Shown one piece after another: positions 36,718 to 46,078 of a DNA stretch of 64,000 bases. The stretch spans positions 1 through 64,000 of the forward strand of contig JAQWOM010000051.1 of the NCBI GenBank assembly GCA_029245865.1, read 5' to 3'. The translations under genes were made by a program, and so were the position numbers. Numbering within the stretch: the stretch's first letter is position 1; every line of letters starts with the position of its first letter. The notes under the pieces were generated by a model. That model worked only from the letters and a program-made list of their open reading frames with translations. It searched no databases and was not told the DNA's origin. Source of the stretch: Planctomycetota bacterium (GTDB lineage Bacteria; Planctomycetota; B15-G4).

Positions 36718-38763
36718 ATGGACTTACCGCGATTGCACGTTCCCACGCGCCCGCCCGAGCACCTGGACCTTCCAGGCCCACTCGCCCGCCTCACAGACCT
36801 CGCCTACAACATGTGGTGGACGTGGCATCGTGATGCACGGCGGCTTTTCAATCGCATCGATCCAAACATCTGGTCGCGATATCTGAACCCTGTCCGCCTG
36901 ATTCAGTTAAGTCGCACGTCACATCTCGAATTCCTGGCGAACGACGTCGGGTTCCTCGAGCAGATGCACAAGGTGCTCGAAGCGTTCGACGCAGACATGA
37001 ATCGCCCAGATCAACCGGGCGATCCCATCTGGTACGTCTCAGCCGAATACGGATTGCATGAATGCCTGCCGATCTACTCGGGAGGTCTCGGGATTCTCTC
37101 TGGGGATCACTTGAAGGCAGCGTCCGACATCGCATTGCCACTGGTGGGGGTTGGTCTTTTCTACAGACGCGGCTACTTCAACCAACTCATCGATGTCGAC
37201 GGTTACCAGCAACACAACTACCCAGAACTCGACGGGCTACGCGTTCCTATCCTTCGCGTTCGCGACGAGAACGGCCACACACTCCGCGTCCCGGTGGAAA
37301 TGCCCGGCCGGGTCGTGAATCTGCGCGTCTGGGCCTGTTTCGTTGGGCGCATTCCCTTGCTGCTGCTGGATAGCTTCTCTTCCACCAATGCGCTTGAGGA
37401 TCGCTACATCACATCGATGCTCTATGTGCGTGGTCGCGAGATGCGCCTCGCCCAGGAGGTTGTGCTGGGTCGAGGGGCCGTCGCACTGGCCGAAGCGCTA
37501 GGTGCCTCACCGCGCATTTTTCACATGAACGAAGGGCACTCAGCCTTTCTGGGCGTGGAGAACATGCGGCGCAGCGGCCAACCCGATCTGACTTCAGCGA
37601 TCGAATCGGTTCGCCATCTTCATGCTTTCACGACACACACACCCGTCCCCGCTGGCAATGAAGTCTTCGACCCCGAAGCGGTGCGACCCTACCTTGAACA
37701 AACCGCTCAAGACCTGAACAGCTCCACGGACTCACTGCTCAACCTAGGTACAGTCGACGGCCAAACTGGATTCAACCTCACCAAGCTGGCACTCAACATC
37801 TCCTCCGTGAACAACGGGGTCTCGAAGTTGCATGGGGAAGTCTCGAGCAAGATGTGGCCCGAATACAAGATCGGCTCTGTGACGAATGGAGTTCACATGG
37901 CGACATGGCTCGGGCCAGAGATCGCCAAGGTCCTCGAAGCGAAACCGGACAGCCACCCGCAGACTCTTGCCGAACGAGCCGCTCAACTCTCAGATGAGTC
38001 CATATGGGCTGCACACAATGCGCAAAAACATCGGCTCATGCGTTTCGTGCATTTACGAGGAGTACGTCAAGCCGCACGGCACGGCCATGCCCCTGAACAA
38101 CTCAAGTGCTTTGAACAGGTCTTGAACACACAAGCTCTGACAATTGGCTTCGCACGTCGCTTCGCACCCTACAAGCGGGCAGACCTGTTGTTCTCGGATC
38201 CCGAGCGCCTTCGCCGACTGCTCACAGATACAACATGCCCGGTGCGATTGCTGCTGGCCGGGAAAGCACACCCTGCAGATCGCCCGGGCCAAGACGTGAT
38301 TCGACGCATCTGGGAGCTGGCATCGACGGACGAATTACGCGGGCGCATCGTCGTGCTTGAAGATTACGACTCCGGTGTCGCTCGACTCATGGTTCGTGGC
38401 GTGGATGTCTGGTTAAACACGCCCGAGTGGCCGCGAGAGGCCAGCGGCACGAGTGGCATGAAATCTGTTGCCAACGGCGGCCTGCACGCTTCGATTCCAG
38501 ATGGCTGGTGGGCCGAAGCGGACCTCCCCGACTGCGGCTTCACCATTGGCAAGCCAGAGTTGCCCGATCATGAGCGCGACGCCCTGGCCCTGATGGATCT
38601 GCTCGAGAGCGAGATCGTGCCCCTTTATTACGCACGAGGGCCCAATGGCCTGCCACGGGAATGGATCGCCAAGGTCCGGCGTTCCATGGTCGCCTTCCTG
38701 GGCCGTTTCTCCGCGCGCCGGATGCTCGAAGATTATGTTCGCGAGGTTTACGACAGCGAATAG
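36718..38763 (+). CDS. glgP: Alpha-glucan phosphorylase (GT35)
   Basis: Phosphorolytic enzyme releasing glucose-1-phosphate from alpha-1,4-glucans. The form is the short bacterial type (TIGR02094-like, about 680 aa) starting with DLAYNMWWTWH and including EYGLHECLPIYSGGLGILSG, HMNEGHSAFL, GFARRFAPYKRADLL and the pyridoxal-phosphate Lys582 in GTSGMKSVANGG. ATG 36718 (GGAG 12 bases upstream) gives the natural N-terminus and leaves room for a promoter; the frame also opens at 36625. It diverges from the M14 pseudopeptidase gene. Confidence 0.94.
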   Translation: MDLPRLHVPTRPPEHLDLPGPLARLTDLAYNMWWTWHRDARRLFNRIDPNIWSRYLNPVRLIQLSRTSHLEFLANDVGFLEQMHKVLEAFDADMNRPDQPGDPIWYVSAEYGLHECLPIYSGGLGILSGDHLKAASDIALPLVGVGLFYRRGYFNQLIDVDGYQQHNYPELDGLRVPILRVRDENGHTLRVPVEMPGRVVNLRVWACFVGRIPLLLLDSFSSTNALEDRYITSMLYVRGREMRLAQEVVLGRGAVALAEALGASPRIFHMNEGHSAFLGVENMRRSGQPDLTSAIESVRHLHAFTTHTPVPAGNEVFDPEAVRPYLEQTAQDLNSSTDSLLNLGTVDGQTGFNLTKLALNISSVNNGVSKLHGEVSSKMWPEYKIGSVTNGVHMATWLGPEIAKVLEAKPDSHPQTLAERAAQLSDESIWAAHNAQKHRLMRFVHLRGVRQAARHGHAPEQLKCFEQVLNTQALTIGFARRFAPYKRADLLFSDPERLRRLLTDTTCPVRLLLAGKAHPADRPGQDVIRRIWELASTDELRGRIVVLEDYDSGVARLMVRGVDVWLNTPEWPREASGTSGMKSVANGGLHASIPDGWWAEADLPDCGFTIGKPELPDHERDALALMDLLESEIVPLYYARGPNGLPREWIAKVRRSMVAFLGRFSARRMLEDYVREVYDSE

Positions 38764-39021
38764 CTTGATTCAGGCCCCAGAGAGCCCTCAAGAGCCCCTT
38801 CGGCAGGCACGCCGGAAGTGACTCTCCCCCAGACTATCGGTTTTGTCTGTTATTCTGGGATTCCTCCAGCATCTACCGGACAAAGCAACTCGCTGAGAAA
38901 TTGTTCGCTGGTACGGCAAGGCCTGAAAAAAGCCTCTGAGGGCTCATTTTGGGCTCCGCCACTGGCTCTTGCTTGCTTGTTCAAAGATAGAAGAGATGAG
39001 CCAAAGGACTTGGAGAAGAGG

Positions 39022-39879
39022 TTGACGCACACGACACCCAAGAGCGCTCCTCGGGTCGATCAGGTGGAAACGCTCCGCCTGGGCCCACTGGGGGCGGAGC
39101 TCCAGATCCCGGAGCCCTTCGATCCGGGAAACGATGAGCACCTTGAGCAGATTGCGAGCCAGTTACTTCAGCGCTTTCGCCAGCATGATGATGTCGAAGC
39201 CTTCGTCGCCCTGATCGAGTTAACCCAGGGCCGACTCCTGCAGATCGCAGAGGGCGTGTCCCGACGACTCGCCTTGGTGATCATTCCCGACGAACTCGTG
39301 GCGACCTTCATGTCGCGGCTCTTTACGGATGTCCGGAAGCCCTACCCCGGCGGGCCAGTGCGACGCTTCTTGAAAGTGGCCTACACCATGATGCGCTTCG
39401 ACGCACTCAACCAGCTTCGCAGCCTGCGAAGAGCTCAGAAGCGTGACACTCACTTCGAGCAGCTCGAGAGCACGCGCCGCCAATCACTGAATCCATCACA
39501 GGTTGCCGAGGTTCGCGAGAGTGAGATCAAGCTCGCTCACCTGGCCACTCTGCTGCTGGCACTTGCGGGGCGCTGCTTTCACGAACTCAAGATCCGAGAT
39601 CGCCGTATTTTGATCTGCCGTGAGATTGAAGGCCTCTCCTACGACGAGATCTCCGCCGCCATGGGCCTGCGACGGTCACAGGTTGGCATGATCCTCAAGC
39701 GAGCCCGCATCCGCCTCATCACACGCATCGACCGTGCGCTCCCGGAATCTTTCTCTCCAGGCGCCCCAGGGGACACCTCGCTCAAGAAGGCCAAGCCCAC
39801 GAGTCGGCGCAAGACACATACAGGCAGCGGCAAAGCTTCGTCCACCACGCACACCAACACCAACCTGGAACTCGTCTGA
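39022..39879 (+). CDS. ECF-like sigma-70 family factor
   Basis: 285-residue putative alternative sigma factor. Region 2-like helices are at about residues 60-150 (VATFMSRLFTDV, FLKVAYTMMRFDALNQL), and the region 4 helix-turn-helix is at about 200-245 (RDRRILICREIEGLSYDEI and MGLRRSQVGMILKRARIRL). A basic tail with KKAKPTSRRK follows. Start TTG 39022 is preferred because GGAGAAGAGG precedes it and the upstream 67 codons (to GTG 38818) have poor coding character; they contain a TTGTCT..TATTCT-like stretch that may instead be promoter. Its TGA overlaps the next start (TGATG). Confidence 0.8.
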   Translation: MTHTTPKSAPRVDQVETLRLGPLGAELQIPEPFDPGNDEHLEQIASQLLQRFRQHDDVEAFVALIELTQGRLLQIAEGVSRRLALVIIPDELVATFMSRLFTDVRKPYPGGPVRRFLKVAYTMMRFDALNQLRSLRRAQKRDTHFEQLESTRRQSLNPSQVAEVRESEIKLAHLATLLLALAGRCFHELKIRDRRILICREIEGLSYDEISAAMGLRRSQVGMILKRARIRLITRIDRALPESFSPGAPGDTSLKKAKPTSRRKTHTGSGKASSTTHTNTNLELV

Positions 39880-40574
39880 TGACGTTCGCTTCCTGCTCCG
39901 AAATGCCGCGCTCAACCCTTCTCTCGTTCTGTTTTGAAGACCAGGGTTTTGACGAGCCTGACAAACAGAGTGACGCTTCGGCGCTGAAGGTGAAAGCCGT
40001 CGCCGAACACATCCAAAACTGCAGCACCTGTCGCCACATTGCAAATCGGCTTCGTAGCTCGCGACAGGCACTCCAGACGCTGCGCTCTCCTGAAAAACTC
40101 CTGGACACAGAAAACCGCGTGCTGACATCGACTGAAGACTCTGCCGGACATGATCGAAAGCTTGACCCAGAAGCTCCCCGGAGCGGCCTGCGAGGACGAA
40201 TCCTTGGAGCTGCACACGACAGAGCCTGGAATGAACTGAGCCGGCATCTTCAACAACTGCTCGAAGCGAGCCAGCAACTGGAGAAGCCTCACTCCAAAGA
40301 GCAAGACATTCAGAGCAACGATGACCGTTGGACTGAGCGGCGCGCCATGGTGGGTGCGCTCGCACGCCGACTGGAAGGGCTCGGCGTTCATGTCGATCTT
40401 TCGGAGTTGCCCACGACACGCCCATCAGCCCCTGCGATCCCGTGGGTGATCCGCCACCTGAACGACCTCTTGGAGATCGTCGGTCGCGAGCAATCCAGTT
40501 CGACATCTCCGGAAGAAGAGGCCTACCAGCCCAGCGCGGCTCCATCCTTCCTGGATTCGCTCCCGCCCCTGTAG
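39879..40574 (+). CDS. Soluble ZAS-type anti-sigma factor
   Basis: 231-residue protein translated from an ATG sharing a base with the sigma stop. Near the N-terminus it has EHIQNCSTCRHIAN, the His-x3-Cys-x2-Cys zinc signature (His44, Cys48, Cys51) of zinc-binding anti-sigma factors. There is no transmembrane segment, so it should act in the cytoplasm, perhaps sensing thiol or metal state directly. The middle (residues 70-150) is polar and helix-rich and may be disordered; the C-terminus is Ser/Pro rich. The last 52 bp overlap the convergent ggt 3' end. Confidence 0.78.
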   Translation: MTFASCSEMPRSTLLSFCFEDQGFDEPDKQSDASALKVKAVAEHIQNCSTCRHIANRLRSSRQALQTLRSPEKLLDTENRVLTSTEDSAGHDRKLDPEAPRSGLRGRILGAAHDRAWNELSRHLQQLLEASQQLEKPHSKEQDIQSNDDRWTERRAMVGALARRLEGLGVHVDLSELPTTRPSAPAIPWVIRHLNDLLEIVGREQSSSTSPEEEAYQPSAAPSFLDSLPPL

Positions 40575-42259
40575 AGACGGCCTGAGCCCTTGCCCGCCGT
40601 GGCATTGCGAATGTCATCGATCCAGATGGCCTGATAGCCACCGTACCCACCACTGTGCACCGACACGCGGTGACCGCGAGCAATCAACGCCTCGCGCACG
40701 TGATCGGGAACACCGCTCTCCAGGTGCACAACGCCTCCATCCGTCATCTCGCCACCATCAGGCTGTGAGGAGCCGCCGTGCCGCCAGCGAGGCGCATCTC
40801 CCGCCTCCTGAACGTTCATGCCGTGGTCCAAGATATTGCGGACCACCTGCGCATGGCCCTGAGGTTGCATGGCACCGCCCATGACGCCGAACGACAACAC
40901 GGGCAAGCCTTCACGCGTCATCATGGCAGGAATGATGGTGTGAAAAGGTCGCTTGCCCGGTTCATAGACATTGGCGTGATCCGGATCGAGGTGAAAAAGC
41001 TTCCCTCGATTCTGCAAGCCGAAACCAAGACCTTCTGGAACAAGGCCACAGCCAAAACCGGCGTAGTTACTTTGAATCCAGGAGACCACGTTGCCTTCTG
41101 CGTCCGCGGCGGTGAGGTAAACAGTGTCCCCATATTCGATGTCAAAGTCCCCAGCTGGATAGCGTTTCGCAGCATGCTCATTATCGATGAGCATGCGACG
41201 CTCCGCTGCGTACTCCGCACTGAGAAGCCTTTCGATGGGCGCAAAGGCGAAGTCTGGGTCCGTGTAAAAACGAGCACGATCTTCATACACCAGCTTCTTT
41301 GCTTCGATGAAGCGGTGCCAGTCGAGGCCGTTCCAGGGTTGAGGGTCGTCTTCCTCGAGAAGGCGCAACAATTGAAGAGCAGCGATGCCCTGCCCGTTCG
41401 GCGGTAACTCCCACACTTCGTGACCGCGGTAGGGCACAGACACAGGGTCGACCCACTCGGAACGATGGCTGGCAAGATCCTCGATCTTCATGAAGCCGCC
41501 GTTCTCTGCCAGGCAAGTAACAATCCGCTCGGCAATTTCACCTTCATAAAAAGCATCGCGCCCGCCTTGCGCCAGTGCCTCATACGTCTCGGCAAGCCCT
41601 GGATTACGAAACAGCTCTCCCTCGCGAGGTGCCTTGCCGCCAGGCAAATACACAGAGCAGAACTCGGGGTAGTCCTTGAAAGCTTCCTCTGCGCGCTGCC
41701 AGTAAGCCGCAATGACCTGTGTGACCGGAAAGCCCTCTCGCGCAGCTCGAATGCTGGGCGCCAGCAATTCCGACATGGGCAACTTGCCGTAACGCTCATG
41801 CATTGCGAACCAGCCGTCAACACAACCAGGCACAGACACAGGCAGTGCACCTTTCAGCGGGATACTGTCCTCGCCTCTCTCGGCAAGTCGCAACATCATT
41901 TGCTCTCGCGTTGCACCGCGTGGCGAACGACCGCTTCCATTCAAGCCCACGAGTTCCTGCTTGGCGTTGTCCCAGTACATGACGAACAAGTCACCGCCAA
42001 TCCCATTGCTTGTCGGCTCCATGAGCCCCAGCGCTGCATTGGTGGCAATGGCAGCATCCACGGCCGAGCCACCGGCCATGAGAATGTCGAGGCCAATCTG
42101 TGCCGCAAGCGGTTGGCTCGCACAGACCATGCCGTGCGTTGCAATCACTGGCGAGCGCGTCGCAAACGGCGCACCTGTGATGCGATCACCAGCAGTCGAA
42201 GGATCTTGAGTGGCCATGAGCAACGCCATCGGAACGAGCCAGATGGTCGGATCGAACAT
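40523..42259 (-). CDS. ggt: Gamma-glutamyltransferase
   Basis: Secreted N-terminal-nucleophile enzyme that cleaves glutathione and other gamma-glutamyl compounds. The first part has GMVCASQPLAAQIGLDIL and GGSAVDAAIATNAALG. Autoprocessing should occur before Thr379 in YGDTVYLTAADAEGNV, which starts the small subunit; GGAMQPQGHAQVV and the Gly-rich QNRGKLFHLDP follow. The N-terminus (MFDPTIWLVPMALLMATQ) is a weak signal peptide. Start ATG 42259 has GGAG eight bases upstream. It is transcribed toward, and overlaps, the anti-sigma gene. Confidence 0.93.
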   Translation of the reverse strand: MFDPTIWLVPMALLMATQDPSTAGDRITGAPFATRSPVIATHGMVCASQPLAAQIGLDILMAGGSAVDAAIATNAALGLMEPTSNGIGGDLFVMYWDNAKQELVGLNGSGRSPRGATREQMMLRLAERGEDSIPLKGALPVSVPGCVDGWFAMHERYGKLPMSELLAPSIRAAREGFPVTQVIAAYWQRAEEAFKDYPEFCSVYLPGGKAPREGELFRNPGLAETYEALAQGGRDAFYEGEIAERIVTCLAENGGFMKIEDLASHRSEWVDPVSVPYRGHEVWELPPNGQGIAALQLLRLLEEDDPQPWNGLDWHRFIEAKKLVYEDRARFYTDPDFAFAPIERLLSAEYAAERRMLIDNEHAAKRYPAGDFDIEYGDTVYLTAADAEGNVVSWIQSNYAGFGCGLVPEGLGFGLQNRGKLFHLDPDHANVYEPGKRPFHTIIPAMMTREGLPVLSFGVMGGAMQPQGHAQVVRNILDHGMNVQEAGDAPRWRHGGSSQPDGGEMTDGGVVHLESGVPDHVREALIARGHRVSVHSGGYGGYQAIWIDDIRNATAGKGSGRLYRGGSESRKDGAALGW

Positions 42260-42346
42260 GATTCGACTCCGAGAGAACAGCATCAGTATCTGCAGCAAGC
42301 CTACAGCGAGCCAGCCTCCGCCTCCGAGGGACGGCCGCAGCGATCG

Positions 42347-43405
42347 TTAATCGCCGAGAAATCCGCGCTCCAGAAGATCTTCCGCGAGCAAAACGGCCCC
42401 TCCGGCAGCACCCATGACCGCATTGTGCGACACAACCAGATACTTCAGCCCCCCCAGCACGGGGTCGGCTCGCAAGCGGCCCACCACCGTGGTGAACCCG
42501 GCGCCAGCCGCACAATCCACTCGAGGCTGAGGCCGATTCGCCTCACTCCTCACATCGATCCAGATCTCTGGAGCCGACGGCAATCCGCGATTCTTAAAGG
42601 GGTGATGATCACTCAACACCTTCGCAGCTTCCTCCGGAGTGCTCGCGCGCTCTAGCCCGAGGGCAACAGACAATGTGTGCCCATCTTTTACGGGAACCCT
42701 TGTGCACGTCGCACTGACAGGAAAGGAGGCCGGTTCGATGGTGTTCTTCACGGTTCGTCCAAAAATGCGTGCACACTCTCGCTCGACCTTCTCTTCTTCA
42801 TTTTCAATCCAGGGCAACACGTTGCCGTCGGCCTCTTTCATAACAGCGCCTGCAAGTGAACCTGCACCAGACACCGCTTGCATTGAAGTCACCGAAGCGC
42901 AGCGGACACCAAATGCTTCATGCAATGGCGCCAGAGTCAGTGCCAACCCGACCGTTGTGCAGTTGGGGCCAGGCGCAACAAAACCACCCCACCCTCGCGC
43001 CATGCGCTGGTGCCTCAATTGCTCAAACTGCTCAGGGTTAACACCTGCGAGCAACAATGGCGTATCTGGCTCGGTGCGAAAGGCAGATGCTGTCGACAAG
43101 ACAGGCGTTGTCTGAGCGCAACGGCCCTCGAGTCGCGCCGCGACCTCGGAGGGCAGCATGGAAAACACAACGTCTACGGATGAAGCGTTGAAGTGCCCTG
43201 CATCTTGCAGCACCAGATTCCCCAAAGCGCCGGGATCCACGTCGAAACCCTCGCCGTCCAGTACGTCGCAAAGGCGCCGCCCTGCCGTGCGCGGAGAAGA
43301 AGCAACCGCAGCGAGTTCAAACCATGGGTGGTCTTCAAGCGCTCGCAGTGCCTGCCGGCCAGCAACGCCCGTAGCGCCAAGGATGGCGGCAAGTCGTCGT
43401 CTCAT
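42347..43405 (-). CDS. asd: Aspartate-semialdehyde dehydrogenase
   Basis: Makes aspartate semialdehyde from aspartyl phosphate with NADPH, the branch point to lysine/diaminopimelate and threonine/methionine. The Rossmann motif ILGATGVAGR and the catalytic Cys in PGPNCTTVGL are intact, with FPVSATCTRVPVKDGH supplying the catalytic His region. It is 352 aa, of the type common in archaea and some bacteria. ATG 43405 overlaps the lysC stop (ATGA), so it is translationally coupled as the third gene of the operon. Confidence 0.95.
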   Translation of the reverse strand: MRRRLAAILGATGVAGRQALRALEDHPWFELAAVASSPRTAGRRLCDVLDGEGFDVDPGALGNLVLQDAGHFNASSVDVVFSMLPSEVAARLEGRCAQTTPVLSTASAFRTEPDTPLLLAGVNPEQFEQLRHQRMARGWGGFVAPGPNCTTVGLALTLAPLHEAFGVRCASVTSMQAVSGAGSLAGAVMKEADGNVLPWIENEEEKVERECARIFGRTVKNTIEPASFPVSATCTRVPVKDGHTLSVALGLERASTPEEAAKVLSDHHPFKNRGLPSAPEIWIDVRSEANRPQPRVDCAAGAGFTTVVGRLRADPVLGGLKYLVVSHNAVMGAAGGAVLLAEDLLERGFLGD

Positions 43406-44859
43406 GAATCCCGCTCACGATCCTCATCGCGAGCTGACTCGAATTCCGCAAGAGGAGTCTTTTTTCCCGCGGCAGCCTCGCCAAAAAATTCGGCATGCAG
43501 CAAAGACAAGATGCGTTGTTTCCCCGACTCCGGAACGGCACAGCTCAAGCCGACATCACCGGGCCCGTGCGAAATAAGCTCTACGGGCTCGCCGAGGTGC
43601 TCCAAGCAAGAAAGCATGCGAGCAGCCACCGTCGGATCTGAAGCAACTCCGTCACCGACAACTCCAATGAGCACAACTTCGCGCCTCACCTCAATGCGCT
43701 CGATGACACCGCCTTCTTCCTCCTGCATTAACCGTAAAACCCGACGCACCATCGAAACCTGATCGTCTTCAATGGTGAAAGACAGTGAAGTCATGCTGCT
43801 GGCGACCGCGTCTATGTTGACTCCGGCTCGCCCGAGCTCGCTGAACACTCGCCCAGCAACACCCGGTCGATTGACCATTGCAGAACCTTCAACGCGGACA
43901 ACGGCCACGCCGGTTCGATGTGCAAGGGCCGCTACGGTTGCCGCATCGCCAAGGCGCTGCTCTACGATGCGCGTTCCAACCGCGTCCACGTTGTGAACAG
44001 ATCGAAAACTGATCTCTTGCTTCCCGCCTCGCAGAGGCTCAAGGCACCGAGGATGAAGGATGCGCGCTCCGTAATAACCCAGCTCGCAGGCCTCTGCAAA
44101 AGACAGCTCTGGCACCAAGCGCGCACCTGTGAGTAGCTGCGGATCAGCGCTCATAAATCCGGGAACATCTTTCCACAGCTCAAGCGCATCGGCACCAAGC
44201 CCTGCTGCAACAACCCCGGCCGTGTAGTCTGTCCCACCTCGGCCGAAGAGCACAACATCACCATCGGTGTTCACTCCGTAGAAGCCGGTCAACACCAAGA
44301 TTCGGTCGTGCATTTCGTGAAGCAACCCGGCCAGCCCTGATCGACTGGCTTCAACGTCACAACCCCCGACCCGGAATGGGCCGTGTGCAACGAGTCCTGC
44401 CTCCTCAGATGTCACCGCACGCGCATCCACACCTCCGATGCGAAGTGCCTCTGCCAGCAACGGGGCGCTTAGACGCTCGCCATGCGCAAGCAGCAAGTCA
44501 TGCGTTCGTTCCGTGAGTTCACCTGTGAGACGAATCCCAGTGAGCAACCGGTCGACGCCATCAAGAGCCACGCGTAATCCGAGCAACACACCATGAGCGC
44601 CTGGCCGGCCGGCAACCAATTGCACATGCCGCGAATGCAGTTGATCCACGAGCGCCCGGGTCATCTCTGCCCCCGAACGCGGATCGAGTGCATCGACTGC
44701 AGCTGCTTCCAGCGTATCTGTCACACCCTTGACTGCGGACACGACGACAAGCAACCGCTCGCCGCGTCGCCTGCGAGTCGCCAGCGCCTGAACGACTGCG
44801 TCCAAGTCTGACGGCCCATCCAAAAGGGCGCCTCCGACCTTGACGACCGTGAGAGTCAT
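43402..44859 (-). CDS. lysC: Aspartate kinase
   Basis: Phosphorylates aspartate, the first step of the aspartate amino-acid pathway. The kinase domain shows VVKVGGALLDG, LVVVSAVKGVTDTL, FGRGGTDYTAGVVA and WKDVPGFMSADP. Two ACT domains follow (about residues 320-470), the likely site of feedback inhibition by lysine and/or threonine. At 485 aa the domain count is normal. ATG 44859 overlaps the dapA stop by four bases and it overlaps asd by four bases. Confidence 0.95.
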   Translation of the reverse strand: MTLTVVKVGGALLDGPSDLDAVVQALATRRRRGERLLVVVSAVKGVTDTLEAAAVDALDPRSGAEMTRALVDQLHSRHVQLVAGRPGAHGVLLGLRVALDGVDRLLTGIRLTGELTERTHDLLLAHGERLSAPLLAEALRIGGVDARAVTSEEAGLVAHGPFRVGGCDVEASRSGLAGLLHEMHDRILVLTGFYGVNTDGDVVLFGRGGTDYTAGVVAAGLGADALELWKDVPGFMSADPQLLTGARLVPELSFAEACELGYYGARILHPRCLEPLRGGKQEISFRSVHNVDAVGTRIVEQRLGDAATVAALAHRTGVAVVRVEGSAMVNRPGVAGRVFSELGRAGVNIDAVASSMTSLSFTIEDDQVSMVRRVLRLMQEEEGGVIERIEVRREVVLIGVVGDGVASDPTVAARMLSCLEHLGEPVELISHGPGDVGLSCAVPESGKQRILSLLHAEFFGEAAAGKKTPLAEFESARDEDRERDS

Positions 44860-45884
44860 CCCGCGCGGCCGACCAGTTCCCGCTCGAGAGCAACCTCTCC
44901 TGCAGGAATCATGCGCGTCAACCAGGGCTCCAGTGGATCTTCGCCGGGACGTCGCTTCAGTTGTGAAAGCACTCGCGACACCTTCTCACGTCCGTTTGGC
45001 CCGAGCGCATCCAGTGGTGGCCGGCATCCCCCCAGATCAAGCCCCAGTGCGAGCATGGCCGCTTTCAGTGGCACAGGGTTCCTGACGCGCTGCGGAACAG
45101 CGCGCGGCTCTCCGCCGACATCGAGCAGTTCAGATGTTGTAAAGCTCATCAGGTCGAACAAAGGCTCAATGGACTCTTTGAGAAGACTCGTCTTGCCTCC
45201 CTCGCCTGCCCGCCCATGGTTGACCAGTTCGCGGAAGACAGCGGGCACAAGATTGGAAGTCACGCTGCATACGCCATGCGCACGAATTGCCGGATCCACA
45301 AGAGCATCCCGCGCCTGACAGTCATCACCACACAGAAGAACGAACTCGTCTCCACACAGCTCGCGCACACGCAACATGCGAGCCAGTCGGCCGGTCGCAT
45401 CCTTGACACCCACCACATTAGGATAGCTCTCGGCAAGCCGAGCGAGGTCGTCGGGCAGCAGTTCGGTTCCCGTGCGCCCAGGAACGGCGTAGGGGAAAAG
45501 TCGAGCGTCAGGCAAGGCCTCGGCAACCGGCCCATGCCAGGACGTTCGCAACGCCGCGCTCGAAGCTCCACTGTATGGACAGTCCACTAGCAGCAAATTT
45601 TGCACACCAAGCATCAGTGCAGCCTCGCCACGCGAGATCATGTCGTCGAGGCAGCCGGTGCCAAGGCCGAACATAATCTGCTGAGGTTCCGCGACCTCAA
45701 GTGCCGCACTCAGCAGCTCAAGCCGCTCAGCATTGCTGAGTGCACCCCCCTCCCCGGTCGTCCCACCCAGAAGGACTTGGTCGACACCCGCATCGAGCTG
45801 AAACCGAACCAGTTCACCCAAGAGTTCAAGGTCTAGCGCTTGCGCACTTCCTTTGAACGGCGTGACCAGAGCCGTCACCAACAT
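44856..45884 (-). CDS. dapA: 4-hydroxy-tetrahydrodipicolinate synthase
   Basis: Aldolase-type lyase that condenses pyruvate and aspartate semialdehyde toward diaminopimelate and lysine. The TIM-barrel marks are LVTALVTPF, LLGGTTGEGGALSNAER (substrate loop), LFPYAVPGRTG (Tyr of the triad) and NVVGVKDATG (Schiff-base Lys). Start ATG 45884 follows GGGAGGAG at about eight bases; an earlier ATG at 45890 is too close to that site. It leads the coupled dapA-lysC-asd operon, and its promoter should be in the 194-bp region shared with the selenoprotein. Confidence 0.95.
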   Translation of the reverse strand: MLVTALVTPFKGSAQALDLELLGELVRFQLDAGVDQVLLGGTTGEGGALSNAERLELLSAALEVAEPQQIMFGLGTGCLDDMISRGEAALMLGVQNLLLVDCPYSGASSAALRTSWHGPVAEALPDARLFPYAVPGRTGTELLPDDLARLAESYPNVVGVKDATGRLARMLRVRELCGDEFVLLCGDDCQARDALVDPAIRAHGVCSVTSNLVPAVFRELVNHGRAGEGGKTSLLKESIEPLFDLMSFTTSELLDVGGEPRAVPQRVRNPVPLKAAMLALGLDLGGCRPPLDALGPNGREKVSRVLSQLKRRPGEDPLEPWLTRMIPAGEVALERELVGRAG

Positions 45885-46078
45885 GACCATCTCCTCCCTT
45901 GAGCGTCGAAAGCCCGTGGAGACCGCCAACTCATGCGCCACAGACCGCTGATCTCATCGCAACTTTTTTCAGTTTAGGCCCGCCGCGAGGAGGATTGAAG
46001 AACCGAACCGCAAGACACTCAGACGGCTCTCGGCTTCGGGTGCTATCGTCCTCTCAACTTTTCTCTGGAGCCGATCCC

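Noticed and set aside
38818..39021. Longer sigma-factor N-terminus from GTG 38818
   Set aside because: The 67 extra codons have weak coding character and contain promoter-like bases; TTG 39022 has a good ribosome binding site.
40523..40574. Frameshift suspected because anti-sigma and ggt overlap
   Set aside because: Both 3' ends are complete in convergent orientation; a 52-bp overlap is acceptable.
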